Part shown: in pieces, positions 21,847 to 32,700 of the stretch
Layout of the letters: every line of letters begins with the position of its first letter
How positions within the stretch are numbered: position 1 is the stretch's first letter
Source of the DNA: Muribaculaceae bacterium
GTDB lineage: Bacteria; Bacteroidota; Bacteroidia; Bacteroidales; Muribaculaceae
Length of the DNA stretch: 36,997 nt
Assembly: GCA_011959405.1 (NCBI GenBank)
Contig: BLLX01000012.1
Span: forward strand, 1 to 36,997
Direction of reading: 5' to 3'
The notes under the pieces: generated by a model
Databases searched by the model: none
What the model was told of the DNA's origin: nothing
Seen by the model: only the letters and a program-made list of their open reading frames with translations
Program-made: the position numbers and the translations under genes

Positions 21847-23218
21847 AAGAATCACATATCTGATAGTGTTTGCCATCTCAATGAGCCTATGGAGTTGCAG
21901 CGAAAAAGCACAACAAGGCGAGGCTGCGCTTGAGCTACTGGTGTATCACTACGAACATGAAGACGTCAATCCGCTCAAAGTCGAGATGGTGCGCTACTTT
22001 GCGGAAAACATCCGATGGCACTATACATTAAAAGGGGAGGTCACAACGGCTGACATCGAGAGCATTACATATGATTTTTTGCGAGAGCATATCGACTATA
22101 TATATAACGTATGGCAGACATCGCCTTATTCCAAAGATCTCAATTTTGAGGATTTCAAAAAGTATTTGCTGCCTTACAATGCATGTCCGGGCATCGGCCC
22201 CAATCTGACCGCCAAGGAGCGCGGGGAGTGGATGGCTGCCCAAGGATTAAGTTCTGATTTGATGTCAGAGACCGAAATGATTAAGAAATATAATGAGATT
22301 GTGAGCGCACTGCGTCAGAGCAAAAAGCACAGTGGGCAGACATATCGTAGCGGGCTTGATGATTTATCAGATACAATATTTTCCGATTGTGCCGACAAAG
22401 CCCACCATTGCATTCAAAATCTCAGGTCCATCGGCATACCTTGCATTGCTGAACGCAACTGGTGTTACCGCCAATTGATAGCTCATCATGTGCACTGCGC
22501 TATCTATAATCCGAAAGAGAATACCTTCTACAGGTTTAACGCCGAAGACACCACCTCGGTTCCCGACAGCGCTGGATGGAATTTCGTTGAAATGCAGAAT
22601 TTGTGCCGACTCACTTACGCCCGCCAACTCGCTACGCCCTATTATTTGAAGCAGAGTTGCGAAAAGCCGGTTTATCCGTTTACATCGCCCTGCATCAAAG
22701 ACGTAACGCGACGTTCGTATCGTACTAAGATCTACATTGATACGGATAAATCACATAATCTCGTATATTTGGCATGTTTCAACCGCGACCAGAATGGATT
22801 TGCGCCCGTCACGTGGGGACTCGTGGATTCAACTCACACCACAGCAACTTTCAACAATGCACTTCCCTCAACATTGTATTTCCCGGGAATTTCCGATAAT
22901 GGTAGCTTTAAACCCAAAGGGCAACCGATTTATTTTGATGTAGAAGGGGATTCTTTGGTGTGTCATCCGGCTGAGTTTGCCGTCGGGCATAACTCTGGAA
23001 AGAAAGAGCGAATCGTTGTGCGGCGTAAATATCCCGTGAAAGAAGCGACACTGGAAACAATCAATCAATTAAAAGGATGCAAAATAGAAGCCTCCGACAC
23101 AAAAGACTTTTCGCGAGTGAAAGTTATTGGGAGACTGTCGGACCCATTATTGCCGAATCGTCAGATAATCAAGATTGACAATTGCCGCCCATATAAATTT
23201 TATAGATTTGTAACTTAA
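21839..23218 (+). CDS. Transglutaminase-like lipoprotein, 459 aa
   Basis: I use the ATG at 21839 because it gives a clean lipoprotein signal (MIKRITYLIVFAISMSLWSC, Cys 20). The central domain resembles transglutaminase-like cysteine peptidases: FSDCADKAHHCIQNLRSIGIPC (shown in two parts: FSDCADKAHHC around residues 182-192, then LRSIGIPC) supplies the Cys, HHVHCAIYN (about 216-224) the His and FNAEDTTSVPDSAGW the acidic residue. The last 180 residues are a beta-rich domain. Bacteroidales carry many such periplasmic proteins next to glycan or peptide loci. Substrate unknown; peptide processing in this locus is inference. Confidence 0.75.
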   Translation: MIKRITYLIVFAISMSLWSCSEKAQQGEAALELLVYHYEHEDVNPLKVEMVRYFAENIRWHYTLKGEVTTADIESITYDFLREHIDYIYNVWQTSPYSKDLNFEDFKKYLLPYNACPGIGPNLTAKERGEWMAAQGLSSDLMSETEMIKKYNEIVSALRQSKKHSGQTYRSGLDDLSDTIFSDCADKAHHCIQNLRSIGIPCIAERNWCYRQLIAHHVHCAIYNPKENTFYRFNAEDTTSVPDSAGWNFVEMQNLCRLTYARQLATPYYLKQSCEKPVYPFTSPCIKDVTRRSYRTKIYIDTDKSHNLVYLACFNRDQNGFAPVTWGLVDSTHTTATFNNALPSTLYFPGISDNGSFKPKGQPIYFDVEGDSLVCHPAEFAVGHNSGKKERIVVRRKYPVKEATLETINQLKGCKIEASDTKDFSRVKVIGRLSDPLLPNRQIIKIDNCRPYKFYRFVT

Positions 23219-23265
23219 AACAATAAGCAACTGTTTTTGTATCCCGATTTGATAGCTCCATTGCC

Positions 23266-24183
23266 ATGAAAAAATACATGTTAGCCATAATCTGCATCGC
23301 GCTACTTTGTCCGATTCTATATTGGGCGTTTCGGCCACGAAACAAGTTTGAGGAAAATGTAAAGGATGTGGTGGCCCGTTATGTGGGCACGGTCATCAAC
23401 CTGCCTGACTCAGTCGACGTGTTGATTGAGAAATCCAGTCTTAGAATTGCCACACCTGAATGCAGTTACAAACTCCTGACAGTAGTTGATGCCGCCGGTT
23501 GTTCGTCATGCAAGATGCAATTGAGAGAATGGGAAGAATTGTTGTCAAGACTGCAAGCCGGATTGAAAGAACCTGAAGAACTCGAACTTATATACGTACT
23601 TGACGGGGAAGTTACACCCGACATACTTGCCACAGTTAGGGATAACCATTTTCGTCGGCCCATTGTTTTGGATACATATAGAACAATCAGCAAACAAAAC
23701 GACCTCCCTAATATCGCCGAATTCAAAACATTCCTCCTTGATGAATCTAACAAGGTGCTTGCATTAGGCAATCCTATTCTTTTCGAAGAAATCGGGAATC
23801 TTTATGCCTCGCTTATGCAAAGCAACATAGACCACGTCGGTGAACCATATCCTGCACTCGCATCCAAGGCTAGAATTCCACTGGGTGTTATTGACGATTT
23901 GGAAGAGATTACCGCTCACGTAATGATTAAAAATGTATGTGACAGCATGTTGAAAGTGATTTCTATTGAGTCATCATGTCCGTGTGTCACTCCATTTATG
24001 AAATATCCTATTATCCGCACCAAAGGAGAATCGGAAATATTAATTCACTTCACACCATCGATTGATATGGCAGAAGAGGGGAGGAGTCTCAACCGCTATG
24101 TTTATGTTCGATTTGAGAATATAGAGGAACCTTTAAGACTGGAACTTTATGCGTTTAATGAATTGGGCGGTAACGCGAGATGA
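23266..24183 (+). CDS. Membrane-anchored thioredoxin-fold/DUF1573 protein, 305 aa
   Basis: One N-terminal membrane segment (YMLAIICIALLCPILYWAF) anchors a thioredoxin-like domain with a CSSC active-site motif (Cys 79 and Cys 82, in AAGCSSCKMQLREWEELL), followed by the DUF1573 fold with its SSCPCVTPF signature and terminal Ig-like strands (RYVYVRFENIEEPLRLELYAF). The two domains together are common in Bacteroidales envelope proteins. A redox role matches the cysteine-rich NVEALA peptide at the head of the locus; this link is inference. The next gene begins 25 nt after its stop. Confidence 0.75.
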   Translation: MKKYMLAIICIALLCPILYWAFRPRNKFEENVKDVVARYVGTVINLPDSVDVLIEKSSLRIATPECSYKLLTVVDAAGCSSCKMQLREWEELLSRLQAGLKEPEELELIYVLDGEVTPDILATVRDNHFRRPIVLDTYRTISKQNDLPNIAEFKTFLLDESNKVLALGNPILFEEIGNLYASLMQSNIDHVGEPYPALASKARIPLGVIDDLEEITAHVMIKNVCDSMLKVISIESSCPCVTPFMKYPIIRTKGESEILIHFTPSIDMAEEGRSLNRYVYVRFENIEEPLRLELYAFNELGGNAR

Positions 24184-24208
24184 TGGCGAAAGTCAAAGAG
24201 AGATAACC

Positions 24209-25288
24209 ATGCGCAAGGTGAATATGATATGGGGCGGCATTGTCTGCCTGGCACTGCTGCTCGGCTCCTGTACAGGGGACAAGGATGGAAGCTCCACGAC
24301 GCCTCAACGTCAAATAGAGGAGCGGACTTCATCCCCGGAGGCGGTCACCACCATGGTGCTCAAGCCGACGGAGTTTTCCTATGACGTGGCGAGCAACGGC
24401 AAGATAGGCGCGGGGCAATACGTGGACCTGCGTTTTGCATCGGGCGGGGAGGTTATTGACAGCATTATGGTCATGAACGGTCAGCGTGTGGCGAAGGGGC
24501 AGATTCTTGCGACGCTCAACCGCTTTAGGCTGGAAAACGCCGTCGGCACGGCGCACAACGCCCTGGAGCGAACGCGGCTTGATTTGGCTGACGCACTGAT
24601 AGGTCAGGGCTATGACCCGGAGAAGCCTACGGAGATTCCCGACGAGGTGATGCGGCTGGCGCGTCTGCGCAGCGGAGTCGCCCAGTCCGAGGTGCAGTTG
24701 CGCGAGGCGGAGCGGGCTTTGGCGGAGGCGACGCTTCGGGCGCCGTTTGACGGCACGGTGGCCAATCTGTTTCAGAAGGAGGGCAATCAGCCGGACGGGG
24801 CGCAGCCCTTGTGTCGGGTGATTTCGTCGGCCGGCATGGAGGTTGTGTTCCCGATTCTTGAAAGTGAGCTGCCGTTGATCAAGGTCGGCGATGCGGTTGA
24901 GGTGATGCCATATTCCTCTGACAGGACACATTCCGGACGGATAAAATCCATAAACCCGATAGTCGACAATGACGGCATGGTCAAGGTGTGTGCCACGGTC
25001 AGCGGCGGCGTTGGATTATATGACGGCATGAACGTGCGCGTCATAGTGAAACGACAAATCGAAGAGACGCTGGTTATACCCAAAAGTGCCGTGGTGCTCC
25101 GCAGCGGCGGCCGCAAGGTTGTGTTCACCCACGAGAATGGACATGCCGTCTGGAACTACGTGACCACCTCGCTGGAAAACATGGATGAATACATCATCAC
25201 CGAAGGCCTGAAGCCGGGACAGGAAGTCATCATCACAGGCAATATCAACCTCGCACACGAATCGCCCGTGCAAGTAATCGACAACTGA
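24209..25288 (+). CDS. RND efflux periplasmic adaptor (membrane fusion protein), 359 aa
   Basis: Lipoprotein signal MRKVNMIWGGIVCLALLLGSC (Cys 21). HlyD-type order: first lipoyl half-motif VIDSIMVMNGQRVAKGQILA, a short alpha-hairpin (RTRLDLADALIG... SEVQLREAERALAEA), the second half-motif LRAPFDGTVANLFQKEG, a beta-barrel (FPILESELPLIKVGDAVEVM) and a membrane-proximal domain (VIPKSAVVLRSGGRKVVF). The hairpin is short, as in many Bacteroidetes adaptors. I use the ATG at 24209; an upstream in-frame ATG lies within the previous gene. Its stop shares a base with the next start (TGATG), so it is coupled to the pump gene. Confidence 0.92.
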   Translation: MRKVNMIWGGIVCLALLLGSCTGDKDGSSTTPQRQIEERTSSPEAVTTMVLKPTEFSYDVASNGKIGAGQYVDLRFASGGEVIDSIMVMNGQRVAKGQILATLNRFRLENAVGTAHNALERTRLDLADALIGQGYDPEKPTEIPDEVMRLARLRSGVAQSEVQLREAERALAEATLRAPFDGTVANLFQKEGNQPDGAQPLCRVISSAGMEVVFPILESELPLIKVGDAVEVMPYSSDRTHSGRIKSINPIVDNDGMVKVCATVSGGVGLYDGMNVRVIVKRQIEETLVIPKSAVVLRSGGRKVVFTHENGHAVWNYVTTSLENMDEYIITEGLKPGQEVIITGNINLAHESPVQVIDN

Positions 25289-28269
25289 TGGTCAGGTTTT
25301 TACTCAACAGACCCATTTCGGTTGTCATGACGTTCTTAGCCGCCGTGATTATCGGAGTGGTGACGTACTTCGCGCTGCCGGTGTCGCTGCTGCCCGACAT
25401 TGACATTCCGCATGTAACTGTGCAGATTACAGGCGAAGGTCTTGGTGCACGCGAGTTGGAAAACACCGTCACCACCCCGCTGCGCCGCCATTTGCTTCAG
25501 GTCGGCGGACTTGACGAGATAAAGAGCGAGACCCGCGACGGCATCGCCACCATCCGCCTGCACTTCGACTATGGCGTGAACACTGACCTCGCCTTCATAG
25601 AGGTGAACGAAAGGATTGATGCTGCCATGAACTCGTTGCCGCGCGACATTCGCCGCCCGCGGGCTGTCAAGGCATCGGCCACCGACATCCCGGTGCTCTA
25701 CCTGAACATGACATTGCGCGATGCCGACAGCGGCGACTTCCTTGAGCTCGCCAATCTAGCCGAAAACGTGGTGCGCCGCCGCATCGAGCAGATGCCAGAA
25801 GTTGCCATAGCCGATATAACGGGCGTGCCGAAGCAACAGCTGCGCATCATTCCCGATCGCGACGCCATGGCCTCGACCGGCATCATCGTCAGCGACATAG
25901 AGGCGGCCTTGAGCGCCAACAACGCCGAGCCGGGCAGTATGACCGTGCGCGATGGCTACTATGAATACAACATCAACATAGCCAATCGGCTGCGCACTCC
26001 CGAGGATGTGCGCAGCATATATCTGCGCAAGGGCGACCGCTTGATGCAGCTCGGCGACTTCTGCAAGGTTGACATCGTGGCCGACAATCCGCGAGGCTAT
26101 TCGCTTTTCAACGGCAAGCGGGCCGTGACTCTCGCCATTATCAAGCAGAGCGAGGAGAACATGGACAAACTCAAGGACGCTTTGGCCGAGACAACGGCAC
26201 ACTTTGAGTCGCTATATCCGCAGGTCGAGTTCTCTCAAAGCCGCAACCAAACAGAGTTGCTCGACTACTCCATATCCAATCTCGTGCAGAACCTGATACT
26301 CGGATTTCTGTTGGTGTTCATCCTCTCGGCTCTGTTCATGGGCGATGTGCGCTCCTCCGTGGTCATCGGAGTGAGCATTGTCGCGTCTGTCATCGTCACG
26401 TTTCTGCTGTTCTTCCTTTTCGGGGTGTCAATCAACATCATCTCGCTGTCGGGACTGATTCTCGCGGTTGGCATGATGATTGACAACTCGGTAATCGTCA
26501 CCGAAAATATCACACAATACCGTCAGCGCGGCGACGGACTGATAGATGCGTGCGACGCCGGTACATCAGAGATGATAACGCCGATGCTCTCATCGTCGCT
26601 CACCACGGTAGCCGTATTCGTGCCGTTGGTGTTTATGAGCGGAATCGCCGGCGCCATATTCCATGACCAGGCGTTTGCCATCACCGCAGGTCTCGTCTCC
26701 AGCTATATTGTGGGCATCATGTTGCTCCCCGTGCTCTACCGCATTGTCTACCGCCATCATCACCCCTCCAAGCGGGCCGGAGCATCAGGCCTGTCAAAAG
26801 CCTACACGCATATCTTTGACTTCTGTTTCCGACACAAAGTCCTGTGCATGGCGCTCACTGCTCTCACTATTCCGTCGTGCGTTCTGCTGTTCAAGGTGTT
26901 GCCGGTAGAACGTATGCCGCAGATTGACCGCGACGATATGCTGGCGCGAATCGAATGGAACGAAAACATCGACATTGACGAGAACATGCGCCGCACCGAC
27001 TTGCTGACCTCAGCACTCGACACCGCCAACCTTGTCGAACATTCCGCATCCGTAGGCGAACAGGACTATATGCTTGACGCCGGTGCCACTCTCTCCTCAT
27101 CCGAGACCGAAATTTATGTCAAGGCCAAATCGCCCGCGCAGCTTGCAGAATTGAGTGAACAACTATCTGCCACTCTAAAGGAGCAATTCCCGAAAGCCAC
27201 GGCCGAATATCTGCCTGCCGAAAACATATTTGAAAAAATATTCACCACGTCCGAGTCGGCGCTTGAAGCGCGACTGCATACGCAGGGCAATCAAGACCTC
27301 GGAGAACTGATGGCTTTGGAGTCGCGCCTGACCGACGACATTACTCCGCTACACAATCGCATCAATCTCGTGATTGACAGAGAGAAACTGCTGCTCTACA
27401 AAGTCAGCTATGCCGACGTGGCTCGAACGCTGCGCACCGCATTCAAGGCCAACTCCGCCGGCACTCTCCGCAGCTATCAGCAGTATCTGCCCATCACTAT
27501 CAGCTACGAGGAACGTACCGTGGAACAAGTGCTGGCCGAAACATTTGTGGGCAACATCCCGCTTTCGGCCCTAATCACCATACGGCATGAGCAGGACCTC
27601 AAAAACATCATGGCCGGCACTGACGGCGAGTATGTGCCAGTGGCTTTTGATGAGGTGTCCGACCCTGAGAATACTATAACTCAGATAAAGGAAACGGTTG
27701 AAGAGTCGCCAGATTGGGAGGTTTCGTTCGCCGGCAGCATATTCTCCAACCGCAGAATGATGCGTGAACTTATTGTTATCCTTGCGGTTTCGTTGCTAAT
27801 GATGTATTTTATCCTAAGTGCGCAATTCGGCAGCTTCGTTCAGCCGCTGATTGTGCTGCTTGAAATCCCGATTGACACGGCCTTTGCGCTCATCACCCTG
27901 TGGCTCTGCGGCCACACTCTCAATCTGATGTCGGCAATCGGCATTATTGTCACCTGCGGCATAGTGGTCAACGACTCTATACTGAAACTTGACGCCATCA
28001 ACGAACTGCGCGCCCGGGGCATGCCGCTCATAGAGGCCATTCACACAGCCGGAATCCGTAGGTTGCGCCCCATAATCATGACCTCGCTGACCACCATCGC
28101 CGCCATGGTGCCGCTACTCTTCACCGACGACATGGGTTCGGAACTGCAACGGCCGCTAGCCATCGCCATGATTGGCTCGATGGTGATAGGCACCTTTGTC
28201 AGCATCTTCATTATGCCGATTTTTTATTGGATAATCTATCGAAAATCAGATGAAAAGATTCCTGCTTAG
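25288..28269 (+). CDS. RND efflux permease 1, 993 aa
   Basis: Inner-membrane proton-driven pump. The N terminus MVRFLLNRPISVVMTFLAAV is the first transmembrane helix. The periplasmic porter domains follow (GLGARELENTVTTPLRRHL, FNGKRAVTLAIIKQSEENMD), then the TM4 motif GMMIDNSVIVTEN carrying the proton-relay Asp, the second half with its own helix 7 and periplasmic part, and the C-terminal TM10 GIVVNDSILKLDAINELR. Slightly shorter than AcrB (about 1,040). The sequence resembles the HAE-like Bacteroidetes group more than metal pumps. Substrate unknown; a second, different permease follows the TolC gene. Confidence 0.93.
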   Translation: MVRFLLNRPISVVMTFLAAVIIGVVTYFALPVSLLPDIDIPHVTVQITGEGLGARELENTVTTPLRRHLLQVGGLDEIKSETRDGIATIRLHFDYGVNTDLAFIEVNERIDAAMNSLPRDIRRPRAVKASATDIPVLYLNMTLRDADSGDFLELANLAENVVRRRIEQMPEVAIADITGVPKQQLRIIPDRDAMASTGIIVSDIEAALSANNAEPGSMTVRDGYYEYNINIANRLRTPEDVRSIYLRKGDRLMQLGDFCKVDIVADNPRGYSLFNGKRAVTLAIIKQSEENMDKLKDALAETTAHFESLYPQVEFSQSRNQTELLDYSISNLVQNLILGFLLVFILSALFMGDVRSSVVIGVSIVASVIVTFLLFFLFGVSINIISLSGLILAVGMMIDNSVIVTENITQYRQRGDGLIDACDAGTSEMITPMLSSSLTTVAVFVPLVFMSGIAGAIFHDQAFAITAGLVSSYIVGIMLLPVLYRIVYRHHHPSKRAGASGLSKAYTHIFDFCFRHKVLCMALTALTIPSCVLLFKVLPVERMPQIDRDDMLARIEWNENIDIDENMRRTDLLTSALDTANLVEHSASVGEQDYMLDAGATLSSSETEIYVKAKSPAQLAELSEQLSATLKEQFPKATAEYLPAENIFEKIFTTSESALEARLHTQGNQDLGELMALESRLTDDITPLHNRINLVIDREKLLLYKVSYADVARTLRTAFKANSAGTLRSYQQYLPITISYEERTVEQVLAETFVGNIPLSALITIRHEQDLKNIMAGTDGEYVPVAFDEVSDPENTITQIKETVEESPDWEVSFAGSIFSNRRMMRELIVILAVSLLMMYFILSAQFGSFVQPLIVLLEIPIDTAFALITLWLCGHTLNLMSAIGIIVTCGIVVNDSILKLDAINELRARGMPLIEAIHTAGIRRLRPIIMTSLTTIAAMVPLLFTDDMGSELQRPLAIAMIGSMVIGTFVSIFIMPIFYWIIYRKSDEKIPA

Positions 28270-29701
28270 TCTGCTCATAATACTGCCCGCAACGTTTTTT
28301 TCGCAGACGGTCAACCTGACCCTGCAGCGTACCATTGAAATCGCCAACGATTCATCGCTCCAGGCGTTGCGTGTCAAGAATATGTATCTGTCGAGCTATT
28401 GGCAATATCAGTCATTCAGGGCCGCAAGACTTCCATCATTGTCGCTTGATCTCACTCCGGCCTCATATAACCGCTACATACGTCAGCGATATGACTCGCA
28501 GGAGAATATAGATGTGTATCGCTCCCAGCAGATGTTCAGCGCCGCAGGTTCTGTGAACATCACACAGAATTTCGACCCTCTTGGCGGCACATTCTATCTT
28601 GAGAGCGGATTGGAGTATATGCGCAACTTCGGCGATTATACCGGCAATCAGTTCTCCTCAATTCCCGTGCGTTTGGGTTACCGACAGTCGCTTATAGGGT
28701 ATAACGCATTCCGCTGGGATCGCAAAATCGAACCCTTGAAGTTTGAGAAAGCCCGGAAGGAACTTATTCAGAACATGGAGGAAGTGGCCGAATCGGCAGT
28801 CACATATTATTTTGACCTCGCTCTGGCTCAGGAGGAATACCGTCTTGCGGTCAGCAATCTGGCATCGGCCGACACTCTCTATTTGGCCGGAGAGCGTCGG
28901 TTTAAGATTCAGGCCATATCCGAGGCCGACCTGCTGACGCTTAAACTTGACAGAGTAAACGCACGCAATACGCTTGAAAACGCCCGGATGTCGCTCAAAC
29001 GTGCCAGGTTCAGTCTTGCGTCTTTTTTGGGGCTGGATCAGAATGCCGAAATATTGGTTACCCTGCCGTCTGCCCCCTCGGCCAAAAACATATCCGTGGA
29101 CGTCGCCCTGAATCAGGCCCGGACCAATAACCCTGACCTCATGCAGCATCGTCAGAACATTCTTGAGGCAAAGCAGACGTTGAACCGCACAGCCGTTGAG
29201 TCGCGCTTATCAGTCAATGTCAACGCATCAATCGGATTCAATCAGGTGGCGCCGACGTTTATCGGAGCCTATGGCCAGCTGCGCCGTCAGGATCTTGTGG
29301 CATTGACAGTCTCAATTCCGCTGATTGACTGGGGAGTTCGTAAGGGCAAAGTGAATATGGCCCGCAATAATCTGAATGTGGTGGAGATAGCGGCGCATCA
29401 GCAGGAACTGACCATTGAGGAGGATGTGGTGATGACCGTGAGCGACTTCAACATACAGCAGCGGCTCGTAGCTTCGGCCTTGGAGGCACTTGACCTTGCC
29501 GACATAGCCTATGAGCGCACCAAACAGCGGTTTATGATAGGCAAGGCCGACCTCAATTCGCTGACTCTCTCGCAGAGCCGCCGCCAGAACGCCAACACAA
29601 ATTATATACGCTCGCTTCAGAACTACTGGCTCAGTTACTATCGCCTGCGCAAACTCACGCTCTTTGATTTTGACCGCAACCGTATGTTGCATATAGACTA
29701 A
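28250..29701 (+). CDS. TolC-family outer-membrane efflux protein, 483 aa
   Basis: Signal peptide MKRFLLSLLIILPATFFSQ, then the duplicated TolC architecture: helix-strand repeats with NLTLQRTIEIANDSSLQA and VDVALNQARTNNPDLMQHR as the two equivalent openings, long coiled helices (LASADTLYLAGERRFKIQAI, LEALDLADIAYERTKQRF) and strand segments near SLIGYNAFRW and VALTVSIPLIDWG. Overlaps the end of permease 1 by 20 bp and shares its stop region with the start of permease 2 (TAATG), so all are one transcript. It provides the outer-membrane duct of the pump. Confidence 0.92.
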   Translation: MKRFLLSLLIILPATFFSQTVNLTLQRTIEIANDSSLQALRVKNMYLSSYWQYQSFRAARLPSLSLDLTPASYNRYIRQRYDSQENIDVYRSQQMFSAAGSVNITQNFDPLGGTFYLESGLEYMRNFGDYTGNQFSSIPVRLGYRQSLIGYNAFRWDRKIEPLKFEKARKELIQNMEEVAESAVTYYFDLALAQEEYRLAVSNLASADTLYLAGERRFKIQAISEADLLTLKLDRVNARNTLENARMSLKRARFSLASFLGLDQNAEILVTLPSAPSAKNISVDVALNQARTNNPDLMQHRQNILEAKQTLNRTAVESRLSVNVNASIGFNQVAPTFIGAYGQLRRQDLVALTVSIPLIDWGVRKGKVNMARNNLNVVEIAAHQQELTIEEDVVMTVSDFNIQQRLVASALEALDLADIAYERTKQRFMIGKADLNSLTLSQSRRQNANTNYIRSLQNYWLSYYRLRKLTLFDFDRNRMLHID

Positions 29702-32700
29702 TGAAAACGCGCGCCTTCTCCATCATCGTTGTTTTTGTGGCTCTGGCCATATTGGGATGCGCGCTGATTCCGCGTCTCGCGGTCAAACTCATGCCGTCGC
29801 GGACGCTGCCGAGCCTCACGGTGTCGTTCTCAATGCCCGATGCCGCCGCGCGCGTTGTGGAAGCGGAAGTGACCGGCAAGTTAGAGAGTATGTTGGCACG
29901 CATCGGCGGAGTCAGGGAAATCAAATCGACGTCAACAAGCGGCGGCGGCTCCATAACCATCGGCTTTGACAGTCACACCGACATGCAACAGGCCCGTTTC
30001 GAAGCGTCCACACTCATTCGTCAGGCATGGCCGGAACTGCCCGATGGGGTGTCGTATCCATCAATCTCGACAGCGCGGAGCTCACGTCAGTCAGCTCGTC
30101 CGATATTGTCTTACACCATCAATGCTCCGGGAGCCCCCGCTGCGATAATGCAGTATGCCGAAGAGAATATTCGCCCAGTTATCGGACGGATTCAGGGGGT
30201 GAACCGCATAGCCCTCAGCGGCGCGTCCCCGATGGAGTGGCGTTTGACCTATGACAGCAATCAGCTTCGCGCTCTCGGCTTGACTTCCACTGACATCGCA
30301 ACTGCAGTGGCCGAACACAACGCCTCGCAATTTTACGGTATGACGCTGACCGACAGCGGCACATGGATAGCCGTGCGCAGCACCAATGGCGACAGCCGGG
30401 AGTTTGACATCAAGGGAATATATCTAACCGGTGCCGACAGCGTGGCCGTGCGCCTGGACCGGCTTGTTACGGCCGGTTATGTCCCGTCCCGTCCCACAGG
30501 CCATTACCGCATCAATGGTCTGAACTCGATATATTGCAACATCTATGCCGACGAAGACGCTAATCAGCTTGAACTGGCAGCTAAAATCAAAGCGGCCCTC
30601 GCGGACATGTCGTTGCCGCCGAATTACGCGTTGACTCTGAAAAGCGACGCCACCGAAAACATAGCCGCCGAACTTGACAAGATATACCTGCGCAGCGGCC
30701 TCACGTTGTTAATCTTGCTGATTTTCATCGCTTTGGCCACATTGAATGCGCGATATATGCTCGTAATCATCATCTCACTGACCCTGTCGCTTTTTGTCTC
30801 CGTGATTTTCTATTGGCTTGCCGATATCGAGATACAGCTCTATTCACTTGCCGGAATCACAATCTCGCTCAATCTGATTATAGACAATATAATAGTGATG
30901 GGCGACCATTACCGGCGGCGACATGACTGCAGAGTCTTCACCGCAGTTTTAGCAGCCACGCTCACCACCATTGGCGCTCTATCGATTGTTTTCTTCCTTG
31001 ACGACGAGCTGCGGCTCAATCTTCAGGATTTCGTGGCCGTGGTCATCATAAACCTAACGGTGTCACTGGCCGCCGCGCTTTGGCTGGTTCCGGCTTTGAT
31101 TGAAAGATTCGGACCTGCATCGTTGGGCAAGCCCCGACGTTATCGCCGGACGCGGCTTTTGGCTAAATTCAACCGTTGCTATGCCGCCTACATACGATTC
31201 GGTCGCCGTTGGCGATGGGTGATTCTCATGCTTGCCGTTCTCAGCTTTGGCATCCCGGTTTTCATGATACCGGAATATAAATGCTCCGACACATATAACA
31301 AAGATATACGCCCCTGGGTTAACCGAATATTAGGGGGCACCTTGCGCCTGTTTGTCGAGGAAGTTTACGCAGGGAGTTATTTCAGCCGTAACGAACATGA
31401 GCCCGTGTTGCAGATCAGCGCGTCGCTCCCCAACGGCGCGACGTTGGAGCAGATGGACGCTCTTGTCAGGAAAATGGAGCAGTTCCTCAGCGGGTTCGCG
31501 GAAATCACACAGTTCCGCACCGACATATACTCCGCACGTCAGGCAAATATCGCGGTATCATTCACAGCCGAAGCTGCGAGGAGTGGGTTCCCGTATCAAC
31601 TTAAAGCGCTGACAATCAGTGAAGCCCTGACTTTGGGCGGAGGCAGTTGGGCCGTATTTGGCCTTGAAGATCGTGGATTTGACAATTCAGTGGCGGAAAA
31701 TGCCGGCAGCTATCAGGTCAGAATAATGGGATACAATTATGACGAACTGGAAGCCTTGGCCGAACAGTTCCGGCAAAAACTTCTGTCTCATCGCCGCATC
31801 AAAGAGGTCACTGTAAATTCGGAGTTTTCTTGGTATAAGGATGATTACACCGAATTTTATCTTGACATTGACAGCGATGCCATGGCTCGACAGAGCCTTA
31901 ACGTATATGATTTATATTCGGCACTGACCCCGGCGTTCGGCCGCGACATATACTGCGGCATGACGCCGGACGGAGCACAGAGAATACTGCTTGATTCGCG
32001 ACAAAACGGAGAATTGGATGTGTGGGCATTGATGAATCTGCCATTCACCGTCCGGGGCAAGACATTCAAACTGTCGCAATTCGCCACCGTGCGTCAGCTC
32101 AATGCCTCGCGGTCGATTGCCAAAGAGAATCAGCAATATGTGCTTTGCCTGCAATATGAATACATAGGCTCCCAACTTCAAGGCCAGCGGATGCTGGATA
32201 AGGACATCGAGGAGTTCCGCGGCCACCTCCCGCTGGGCTACTCCATCGAAGACCCGCATGCCGCCTATCGGTGGGGACCGTCATCCTCCAAAAACCTTTG
32301 GCTGTTGCTGCTTGTCATAGCGATAATATTCTGGACAACCGCAATATTATTCAACTCACTGTCAAGACCGCTGATTGTCATTGCTACGATTCCGCTCAGC
32401 TTTATCGGGGTGTTCCTCATATTTTACCTCACCGGGGCTAACTTCGATCAAGGTGGATTCGCCGCATTCGTATTGATGAGCGGCTTAACCGTCAATGCAG
32501 CGATATACCTGCTGACCGAGTACGAACGCACCGACAACTACATCCGGGCCTTCAATGCCAAGATTATCCCGATTCTTTTGACAATTGCGAGTACGGTTCT
32601 CGGCTTTATCCCCTTTATGGTCGGGCCGGACGCCCCCGAGCCATTCTGGTTCCCCCTCGCCCTCGGCACCATAGGAGGCCTCACCGCCTCCCTGCTGACT